This document shows positions 57,780 through 64,000 of a stretch of DNA of 64,000 nucleotides, one piece after another. This DNA comes from Polaromonas sp. Its GTDB lineage: Bacteria > Pseudomonadota > Gammaproteobacteria > Burkholderiales > Burkholderiaceae_C. Location: contig NZ_JAQSDN010000043.1 of the NCBI RefSeq assembly GCF_029945925.1, positions 78,398-142,397 on the forward strand, written 5' to 3'. The notes beneath the pieces were generated by a model. That model worked only from the letters and a program-made list of their open reading frames with translations, was not told the DNA's origin and did no database searches. The translations under genes were made by a program, and so were the position numbers. Positions within the stretch are counted from its first letter, which is position 1, and the number at the start of each line of letters is the position of its first letter.

Positions 57780-58727
57780 TCAAAGACTGTTAGATCGGTA
57801 CCAATCGGAATAATGCCTCAACCCGACTTCAAACTCAACGGGGCGCGTAAAGCCCATATCCAGCAGTTTGCGAGGGTCGTAGTTGCAAAGCGGATTCACA
57901 TTGTTTCTGCCGAGTAGTTTTAAAAAGAGGGAAAGCAGATGCAGTGGAATGGAAATCGTTGGGATACGGTAGTCGGTCAATCCGAGCTGGCGCATAAGAA
58001 ACTGCTCTACATCAGCAAAATTGTTTCTGGAATTATCGTCTTCTGAAATTATAAAAATCCCGCCCCCAAAATTCTCTTTGTATTCGACCATGAAGATCAC
58101 CGCGGCAACCACGTTGCCCACGTGAACTAGATTCATGCGGCGCCTGTTGAAAAGGCAAGACTTCAAATAATTGCGTATAGTTTTCCTGGCCATCAGGTTG
58201 CCGATGAGTTTTTTCAACGACCCCCCTTCCGGGCCAAAAACGGAAGTAGGACGCAAAATCGCAACATCAAAACTACCGACTGCAGCATCAACCACGGCTT
58301 TTTCGATCTTCAGTTTGGTAACGCCATACTCACTCACCGGATTACAAGGCGTTTCCTCGGTAATGATGTTGTCGGGCACGCGCCCCACGACGGCGGCCGT
58401 GCTGCAATGAATCAGGCGTCTTATGTTTGCATCCTTGCACGCCTCGAGCAAATTGGCAGTCGCGGCGAGATTTTCACTTTCACCTCCCCCCTGAAGGTAA
58501 GCAAGGTGCACAACAGTACAGCCGGGCTCCAGGAACCCCTTCAAGGAATCCGGCATGAAAAGATTTCCTTCAACGACCTCGACACCGGAACCAAATTGCG
58601 CGGACCCAGGGGTCCGTTGATTCCGCCTGGAAAGTACCTTGATACGGACATTTCCAAGCCGCCTGAGCTGGGCAACAAGATGTCTTCCTATGTACCCGGA
58701 GGCACCCGTGATAGCAACTGTTTCCAT
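57780..58727 (-). CDS. NAD-dependent epimerase/dehydratase family protein
   Basis: A 315-residue extended SDR. TVAITGASGYIGRHLVAQLRRLG is the Rossmann start. Ser/Thr of HCSTAAVVG, YGVTKLKIE (YxxxK) and LRPTSVFGPEGGSLKKLIGNL are typical. It looks like the UDP-glucose 4-epimerase-related group next to PglC-type transferases, or a 4-ketoreductase; the substrate is not decided by sequence. The ATG at 58727 is chosen; the track begins with a TTG 18 bases earlier. It begins just after the DegT-FemAB fusion stop. The 77-base gap to gmd holds no gene. Confidence 0.87.
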   Translation of the reverse strand: METVAITGASGYIGRHLVAQLRRLGNVRIKVLSRRNQRTPGSAQFGSGVEVVEGNLFMPDSLKGFLEPGCTVVHLAYLQGGGESENLAATANLLEACKDANIRRLIHCSTAAVVGRVPDNIITEETPCNPVSEYGVTKLKIEKAVVDAAVGSFDVAILRPTSVFGPEGGSLKKLIGNLMARKTIRNYLKSCLFNRRRMNLVHVGNVVAAVIFMVEYKENFGGGIFIISEDDNSRNNFADVEQFLMRQLGLTDYRIPTISIPLHLLSLFLKLLGRNNVNPLCNYDPRKLLDMGFTRPVEFEVGLRHYSDWYRSNSL

Positions 58728-58732
58728 AGGTC

Positions 58733-60898
58733 TCACAACTTCCAATATTCACCAACAGACTCATACGGCTTTCCCTTCAAGCCCAATTTGAAGGCGGCAA
58801 TTCCAGGCGTATCGTCTTCATTGATCCCCCCCAGATCGAACCACTCCAGACCCAATTGTTTGAGAGACACCGTGGCGTTCCACAACAAATACTGATTCGC
58901 CTTGAGGCGCCGGCCAGCAGGGCCGTTCCAGCCAAGCAGATAGGTCGCCGCGGCCCCATGACGAACCAGACAAATGCCTCCAACAGCCTCTTCGCCATGC
59001 ATGGCGCGCAATATGAGCAACTGGGATTCTGCAGGCAAATGGGCACGCAAGGCCAGTAACAAGGCTACAGGAGCACCTGTAAAGCCTTTCTCCAGCATCA
59101 GCTCCCGATATCTTTCCATCATCCATTCGAAGAGGTAGTCATCACTGCCAGACTCCAGGCGCAAGCCATGCTTTTCAGCGGATATCAACGCAGTGCGCCA
59201 TTTGCCATCAAGTTTTTTCCGCAGTTCACTCAACTCCATCCTCAAGTCAATCCACACCGATTCCCATGCTACCGGGGAAAACTGGCGAAAGCCCAACCCC
59301 GCCATCAGGTCCAGATGCGGCCCCGAGAGGTCAAGCTCCGGCGCTGCGGCAAGGACCTTGCCGCGGAAGACGTTTCCCAAGCTTGCCAGTTCCGTCCAGA
59401 CTGCCGTCACTTCCGCCAAACCCGGCGGTTTCAAAAATAGAGGACCCCGATTGATGCGTGAAACACGCAGTATCCCGGCTACAGACTTTTGCAGCAGCTG
59501 CACGAAGGCAATGATCTCACCTCCGCGGTAAAAAACGCCGCGCTTCACTCGCCAGCCAGAATCCGCCAATTTGGCTTCGCCATACGCCCAGCTTTGAAGC
59601 AGGCTGGAACGACCGGACTGCACCATCCACTCGCTCCACTGACCCGGGGATGCATCGCCCCAAACAAGCCGAAGCTGCGATTGCCCCCCTGGAGGCGGGC
59701 CGGACGGACCGCGATGTCTTACCATCTCCCGCACAACCAGGCTCTGATGTACCGGCAGGTATACCCGCGTGTGACGTAAATGCCAAGCGTTGGCGTGCTG
59801 CTCCCTGTCCAGCATCACTTCAGGCGGCAAATCGGGCCACGTCGTCACCGGCAAGCCCTGGCCCTGCCAACGGTCGTACATGGCTTCGGCGCGGCGGATG
59901 GAGTCAGCCTGATAAGCGCCAAGGTAAGGTGTCCACGCCCGGCTCTCAGATCGCTCGGCGAGCATGGGCAAGTCGCCCACACTCGCATTATCGTCGACGA
60001 GCAAGGCATCCCAGAGCAGTTGGTGACGCTGACGGTGTCGAGCTACCCGGCCAAGGTCGCCAATCAGCCCCCCCAACAGGCGCCGGCCAAGCCCGCTCGG
60101 CGAGGGTGCAACCACCGCCTGAGCCGCAGCCTCGCTCGAGTCCGGGGACTCGGCAAATGGCGTGGTCATCCCGCGCAGCCCGCGAAAACCCAGTTTTTGC
60201 AGTACACGCTTGGTCAGCCAGAACCACGCGTGGACTTGACTGCTTTTGACGGCCGGACCCATTTGCTGTTGCAAATCGCGAAGCTGGCCAGCCCAGGTGA
60301 GAGGTGGGCCAAAAGACGTGACGATGGCTTGCCCCAAAACTCCCGGACCATTTGGGCGCACCACCAATACGGCACCATCCGGGACAGACAGGTGCTTGTG
60401 GGGGCTGTAAATGACGAAATCGCCGCCAGATCCAACGCCATCCAGCGGACGCAACACATGTGCAGCGTCCTCAATCAACCATGCCCCGTAGTGTCGGCAA
60501 AAGTCGCTTGCCGGCGCAGGATGCACGGGGCGGCCGAAATAGTGGACCAGCAAAAACATGTCCGGGGGGTTGATCCCCGCCAACTTCCGACACGCAACCA
60601 TGTCGGGCTCCATTTGGGGGGTCAGCGGGTAAAACACCAGCTTGAACCCCGTCAGCCGCAATGCATGCAAAGAAGAATTACAGAAAAAGTCCGGCAACCA
60701 GGCCGTTGGCTGAGTTGAGGACGTCCGACTTTTCCGCCATAGCGCAATGAGCGCAAGGGACCAGGCGGACCGCGACAGCCAGCCGGCACTCTCGCCGTCC
60801 CGATGCCATGGCGCCGCGAGCGCCGCATCAGGGAGCGGCCGGCGCATCATTGCACCGAAAAGCTTGCTCCAGGCAGGCAAAGGAGCCTGGGTCATCAT
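58733..60898 (-). CDS. Fusion of DegT-like aminotransferase and FemAB/GNAT-like acyltransferase
   Basis: A single 721-residue ORF. Residues about 1-395 resemble a DegT/DnrJ/EryC1 PLP aminotransferase: LIEDAAHVLRPLDG has Asp144, the PLP ring ligand, and YSPHKHLSVPDGAVLVV has Lys168 at the Schiff-base position. A proline-rich linker (about 396-408) leads to a FemAB-like double-GNAT domain (about 409-721), starting LVWGDASPGQWSEWMVQSGRSSLLQSWAYGEAKLADSGW and ending with GWNGPAGRRLKANQYLLWNATVSLKQLGLEWFDLGG, which is typical of peptidoglycan-bridge-like acyltransferases. One reading is that an amino sugar is made and N-acylated by one polypeptide. It overlaps the deacetylase gene as ATGA. Confidence 0.82.
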   Translation of the reverse strand: MMTQAPLPAWSKLFGAMMRRPLPDAALAAPWHRDGESAGWLSRSAWSLALIALWRKSRTSSTQPTAWLPDFFCNSSLHALRLTGFKLVFYPLTPQMEPDMVACRKLAGINPPDMFLLVHYFGRPVHPAPASDFCRHYGAWLIEDAAHVLRPLDGVGSGGDFVIYSPHKHLSVPDGAVLVVRPNGPGVLGQAIVTSFGPPLTWAGQLRDLQQQMGPAVKSSQVHAWFWLTKRVLQKLGFRGLRGMTTPFAESPDSSEAAAQAVVAPSPSGLGRRLLGGLIGDLGRVARHRQRHQLLWDALLVDDNASVGDLPMLAERSESRAWTPYLGAYQADSIRRAEAMYDRWQGQGLPVTTWPDLPPEVMLDREQHANAWHLRHTRVYLPVHQSLVVREMVRHRGPSGPPPGGQSQLRLVWGDASPGQWSEWMVQSGRSSLLQSWAYGEAKLADSGWRVKRGVFYRGGEIIAFVQLLQKSVAGILRVSRINRGPLFLKPPGLAEVTAVWTELASLGNVFRGKVLAAAPELDLSGPHLDLMAGLGFRQFSPVAWESVWIDLRMELSELRKKLDGKWRTALISAEKHGLRLESGSDDYLFEWMMERYRELMLEKGFTGAPVALLLALRAHLPAESQLLILRAMHGEEAVGGICLVRHGAAATYLLGWNGPAGRRLKANQYLLWNATVSLKQLGLEWFDLGGINEDDTPGIAAFKLGLKGKPYESVGEYWKL

Positions 60899-61785
60899 TC
60901 GCGGAGATTCCAGGCATCCAGCCTTGCTCGTGACGGGGCGTAATGGGCATCTGCTGCGCCCTCAAGAAACGCGCCCAGAAGCTTGTTGGGAAATACCGTG
61001 TAATTGGAAAATTCGTCCTGAAATTCGGCTGAATCGCGCCGCAACGCAAACGGCGAGCCCCCCTGTGCATTGTCTCCGCGCAACCCGCTGTAAATGAAGC
61101 GGAAACGGCGCCTCGCCACGGCCAGAGCCTCCTCACTGAAACTCGCAAGATTTCCGAAGGTGTAGGAAAAATGATCGATGGAGACACCAAGACGTTGCTC
61201 CAGCGTGTCGGCGCTCGACGTGATTTCCCGCTCCAGCCCGTCGGGGGAATCAACGCCAGACAAGCGCGCATGGGTGCCCGTGTGGCAGCCAATGGCGTGC
61301 CCCTGCTCCAGCAGCGCTTCAAGATCGCCCCAGCCCATGTTGCCCCAGTGCGCCGGCAGCTCCTCCGCGCGTGTCCCCGGGTAAATGCGCTCGGCAATCA
61401 GCCGTCGGGCCTCGAGGCGGTCCGTGATGCCCACAAGCCCGGAAACCGCAAAAAATAGTGCCTGAATGCCCATGGGGTTCAGTACTTCCTCCGCCACCAC
61501 ACGATTGGAGGTAAACCCATCGTCAAAAGTCAAAAGCAAATTGCGTCCGTGAATCGGCTCTTTGCCGGAGACCATCGATTCGAATTGCTCAACTGAAACG
61601 AAATTCCAGGAACGTTGCAGCCAACGCAGCTGGGAAGCAAAATTTGCCTGATCAGCAGGCGCAATATCATGATAGAGAAGAACCCGAAGCTGGTTCCCAG
61701 GCACAAGCCCAACTGATCGACCAACTGCCTTTAGCACCCTGACGGGGTAGTAGGCCGCAGCCAGAATATGGTGATGCAATGACAT
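60895..61785 (-). CDS. Polysaccharide deacetylase family protein
   Basis: A 296-residue NodB-homology protein. LRVLLYHDIAPADQANF and RNLLLTFDDGFTSNRVVAEEVL hold the first motif, with Asp88-Asp89 as base and metal ligand. GHAIGCHTGTHARLSGV is the second motif with the two metal His residues. The N-terminal stretch has no cleavable signal, so it may be cytoplasmic or weakly membrane-associated. It probably removes N-acetyl groups from the amino sugars of this locus, which would give a free amine for the FemAB-like acyl transfer encoded next; that link is speculation. A 134-base gap with no gene lies on its upstream side. Confidence 0.9.
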   Translation of the reverse strand: MSLHHHILAAAYYPVRVLKAVGRSVGLVPGNQLRVLLYHDIAPADQANFASQLRWLQRSWNFVSVEQFESMVSGKEPIHGRNLLLTFDDGFTSNRVVAEEVLNPMGIQALFFAVSGLVGITDRLEARRLIAERIYPGTRAEELPAHWGNMGWGDLEALLEQGHAIGCHTGTHARLSGVDSPDGLEREITSSADTLEQRLGVSIDHFSYTFGNLASFSEEALAVARRRFRFIYSGLRGDNAQGGSPFALRRDSAEFQDEFSNYTVFPNKLLGAFLEGAADAHYAPSRARLDAWNLRE

Positions 61786-61919
61786 TGCAATGACATCAGG
61801 CTTTGTTCAACTCAATGCTGCTCGGCAAACGGAATGAACCAAAGCGCGCAGAGAGTGAGGGGAGATGAGAAAACGTCATTGGAAGCAGATGCAAAAAAGC
61901 TGCGAAAAATAGGCCGGCC

Positions 61920-62777
61920 TCAGGGCTTTTGACAGTGAAAGGAACGCTGCCTGGCGAACCAACCGAGAAAACCAGCATTGTTCGACAGCAAGGCGTCAAG
62001 CTTACCAAACACGCTTCCCGGCCTCCCGGGCGCCGTAAAGCGTAACTCAGGGCTGTACAGTATTTCGGACCAGCGCTCCGAGACCGTGCTGCCGAAAGTG
62101 GCCGCAATGGACTCTTTTTGATCATCCGAGGCCCGGGCCAGCCAGAATGATCCCTCCACCCACCCTTTCGTCAGGTAACCCCGGCCAAGCAGGCGGCGGA
62201 GCCAACGAATGTGTGGCTGGACGTTCAGCGAATAGTTGGCAAATACACCGCCACTCTTGAGAACCCGACAAGCCTCTGACACGGCCTTGCCGAAATCAGG
62301 GATGTGCTGGAACGTCTGAACGGTCCAGATGCCGTCAAAACCGGCGAAGTTTTCGTCTATCGTGAACGGCAACGCAGTGGCGTCGGCATGCATGAGCCCC
62401 ACTTGATGGCCAACCAGACTGCCGAGTACATTCCTGGCGTGCGGCAGGTTCGAACGCACAAAATCCACAATTAGCACACCTACATCCGGACGTGTCTGCG
62501 CAATACGGCGCCAGTGCCAGCCCCAGCAACCGCCGACATCCAGAATCAGCCCGCCCCGCGGGATGGTCGCCAGGAAACGGTCGACCTCATGGTCCATCAC
62601 TGGTATCGAATGGCTGGCGCTGAGTGCAGCGAGATAATTGTCGTAGCACTCCGCGGCAACGCGCTCGCGCAGTTCGATTTCTGCTGATTGAGCCGTGCAC
62701 ACCATCGGCATGCCGCCATAAATCCCGTCGGAGTCAGCCTCGCGAGAATGAAGAAGATTTTCCAGCTGCGCAATCAT
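61920..62777 (-). CDS. Class I SAM-dependent methyltransferase
   Basis: A Methyltransf_11-type enzyme of about 285 residues. GGLILDVGGCWGWHWRRIAQTRPDVGVLIVDFVRSNLPHA holds motif I and the acidic SAM-ribose ligand. HADATALPFTIDENFAGFDGIWTVQTFQHIPDFGKAVSEACRVLKSGGVFANYS holds motifs II-III. The acceptor is probably a sugar in this locus. The ATG at 62777 (MIAQLENLLHSREADSDG) is chosen because the track start (GTG, 62858) and the ATG lack a clear ribosome-binding site; the true start is uncertain by 27 codons. Confidence 0.85.
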   Translation of the reverse strand: MIAQLENLLHSREADSDGIYGGMPMVCTAQSAEIELRERVAAECYDNYLAALSASHSIPVMDHEVDRFLATIPRGGLILDVGGCWGWHWRRIAQTRPDVGVLIVDFVRSNLPHARNVLGSLVGHQVGLMHADATALPFTIDENFAGFDGIWTVQTFQHIPDFGKAVSEACRVLKSGGVFANYSLNVQPHIRWLRRLLGRGYLTKGWVEGSFWLARASDDQKESIAATFGSTVSERWSEILYSPELRFTAPGRPGSVFGKLDALLSNNAGFLGWFARQRSFHCQKP

Positions 62778-62909
62778 GTGTTTTGGACCGCTTTCAATAG
62801 CCAATGCTTGGCGGGGAGATGCCGCAGAAACCCGGAGAAACAAACGTCCGTGTCGCACCCAAAATTTTTTGTTCCAGATCTGGCGACAAGTACATACAGA
62901 TTTTCGAAT

Positions 62910-63884
62910 TCAGGCAGTTTCCTTCGGAGTGACCGAACCAAACACGCCCCTGTGAATAGACTCAACAAACGCATAAGGCAAAAAACTTGCGCACCATATC
63001 AGGCAGGCCTTCAAATCGCGAACCGGATCATTGCGAATACGCTTTCGCGCCGCTACGCCTTGCCCTTTTTTCCAGTACATCTTCGCCTCTGCAAGTGCCA
63101 GCCCATGCCATGCCAATGTCACGTCACGGGAATAGGTTTCGACAATTTTTGGCAGTTGCTCAAGCTTTTCAAGCATGCTTTTGGTTTCATGGATAAACGA
63201 TTCAGGCGCCTTCCAGGTGAGGCTCTGATCGTGTACCCGCCATTTCGCAAGGACATCCGGCGAGAAATCAATTTTCCAGTCCAAACCAACCCGTACAAAA
63301 AGATCGTGCTCCTCGATCATGTTGAAGTTCACATCGAACCAGTGATCCAGCGAATCCAGCGCAGTCTTTCTCACAACTGCCGTCTCAAGGGAGACCAGAT
63401 AGTTATTCAACAAATCTGGAAATCGATACCCTCTGTAAGGCGTCTTTCCTGAATAAAGTCGCTTCTGGAATCCTTCTTCATTGAAGAAATAGGTGTCCGA
63501 GTAAACAAGCCCCACGTCCTTGTCCGCCACGAACAGGGGGACCTGGCGCTCAAGCTTTGTAGGCAACCAGAGATCATCACAGTCCAGGAAAGCGATGAAC
63601 TCGCCCCGACTTTGGGCAATAGCCAGATTGCGGGCGTGTCCTAGCGGCACGGTGGTGTCCCCCCGAAAGTAACGCAGGCGACCATCCCCATAAGACTGGG
63701 CAATCGCTGCACTGTTGTCACTGGAGGCGTTGTCCCAGAAAATAATCTCCCAGTGCGGATAAGTCTGCGCGTATACGGAATCTATCGCTTCCCGCAGGTA
63801 CTTTGCACTATTGAGGCAATTCATGATGACGCTCACCACGGGCGGCACGGCTTGACCCGGCATCGACACCTGCTGGGTGTTCAT
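62910..63884 (-). CDS. Glycosyltransferase family 2 protein
   Basis: A GT-A transferase of about 324 residues. VVSVIMNCLNSAKYLREAIDSVYAQTYPHWEIIFWDNASSDNSA is the N-terminal nucleotide-sugar fold, FIAFLDCDDLWLPTKLERQ carries the metal-binding D-x-D (DCDD), and ETAVVRKTALDSL and NMIEEHDLFVRVGLDW give the E-D acceptor region. The ATG at 63884 overlaps the stop of the next gene as ATGA, which supports it over the track start. It likely adds an early sugar of the repeat unit. Confidence 0.9.
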   Translation of the reverse strand: MNTQQVSMPGQAVPPVVSVIMNCLNSAKYLREAIDSVYAQTYPHWEIIFWDNASSDNSAAIAQSYGDGRLRYFRGDTTVPLGHARNLAIAQSRGEFIAFLDCDDLWLPTKLERQVPLFVADKDVGLVYSDTYFFNEEGFQKRLYSGKTPYRGYRFPDLLNNYLVSLETAVVRKTALDSLDHWFDVNFNMIEEHDLFVRVGLDWKIDFSPDVLAKWRVHDQSLTWKAPESFIHETKSMLEKLEQLPKIVETYSRDVTLAWHGLALAEAKMYWKKGQGVAARKRIRNDPVRDLKACLIWCASFLPYAFVESIHRGVFGSVTPKETA

Positions 63885-64000
63885 TGGATCAGGGCTTTCA
63901 AATGAACACACACGGCTTCGACATCCTTTTCTGTAAGGTCCACGTGTAGCGGCAATGTAAGCAGCTCAGGGAATGTCCGGTCAGTTACCGGCAATGGCAA
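63881..64000 (-). CDS. DegT/DnrJ/EryC1 aminotransferase-like protein, C-terminal 39 residues only
   Basis: The last 39 codons of a gene that continues past the window edge, read as FPELLTLPLHVDLTEKDVEAVCVHLKALIQ at the end. The segment LPLH-x-DLTEKDVEAVCVHL is typical of the C-terminus of PLP-dependent sugar aminotransferases (LSLPMH-x-DLSEEDQ in many relatives). It is not listed in the ORF track because it has no start in the window. It would provide an amino sugar precursor, perhaps from the CapD product. It overlaps the GT2 gene as ATGA. Confidence 0.7.
   Translation of the reverse strand: MPLPVTDRTFPELLTLPLHVDLTEKDVEAVCVHLKALIQ

Noticed and set aside
1-64000. CRISPR array, prophage, tRNA or insertion sequence
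   Set aside because: No regularly spaced repeats, phage genes, cloverleaf sequences or transposase ORFs were found on reading both strands; repeats present are dispersed and small.

Overview
The window reads as chromosomal DNA of a betaproteobacterium of the family Comamonadaceae. The protein set (argB close to slmA, beta-oxidation operons full of SDRs and thioesterases, TRAP sugar-acid transport) and the GC-rich intergenic repeats fit that family. Polaromonas or Rhodoferax is a plausible genus, but I cannot prove it without a search. I see no tRNA, rRNA, CRISPR array or recognisable insertion sequence. No gene-free stretch exceeds about 280 bases, and most of the longer gaps hold repeats.

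Layout. (1) 1-2432: a leftward TetR regulator / dienoyl-CoA-reductase-like SDR / biotin-dependent carboxyltransferase operon, with a perfect palindrome in front of the regulator. (2) 2566-6624: a hypothetical membrane-anchored protein, then an ECF42-type sigma factor with its typical companions: a VOC protein, an SRPBCC protein and two YciI proteins carrying the DGPF motif. (3) 6629-18512: a long leftward fatty-acid or acyl-CoA degradation block. It holds a TetR repressor, acyl-CoA dehydrogenase, a FadB-like fusion, thiolase, enoyl-CoA hydratase, two hotdog thioesterases, an alpha/beta hydrolase and an HSDL2-like SDR, and it is interrupted by a DUF559 gene inside inverted hairpin repeats. (4) 18623-21010: a PAS-type hybrid histidine kinase. 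(5) 21054-33022: sugar-acid catabolism. A leftward arm (FAH hydrolase, two SDRs, an enolase-superfamily dehydratase) and a rightward arm (FadR-type regulator, TRAP transporter, UxaA, Ldh-type and mannitol-dehydrogenase-type enzymes) diverge from an intergenic region with a FadR-family operator. (6) 33113-37168: slmA, a TctE/OmpR-like two-component pair and argB. (7) 37225-64000: a leftward surface polysaccharide (O-antigen or capsule) locus that looks more AT-rich than its surroundings. It has a CapD/WbpM dehydratase, an H-NS-like gene, an initiating sugar transferase, a FnlA/QnlA/QnlB-type UDP-L-amino-sugar set, glycosyltransferases, a Wzx flippase, an O-acetylation pair, two GMD-family enzymes and a C-methyltransferase-type enzyme.

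How it fits together. In block 7 the nucleotide sugars are made by CapD, FnlA/QnlA/QnlB, the two GMD-family enzymes and DegT aminotransferases. The PglC-like transferase primes the lipid carrier, glycosyltransferases extend the unit, MBOAT plus SGNH probably O-acetylate it, Wzx flips it and a Wzy-like protein polymerises it. Many neighbours overlap as ATGA or TGATG, which indicates translational coupling.

The most unusual points are: a single ORF fusing a Wzy/WaaL-like membrane protein to a GT4 glycosyltransferase; a DegT aminotransferase fused to a FemAB-like acyltransferase domain; a family of intergenic repeats that fold as long hairpins with compensatory changes between copies; a DUF559 endonuclease-like gene bracketed by inverted hairpin repeats resembling the window's REPIN-like doublets; and a GC-rich repeat inserted in frame into the FadB-like protein.
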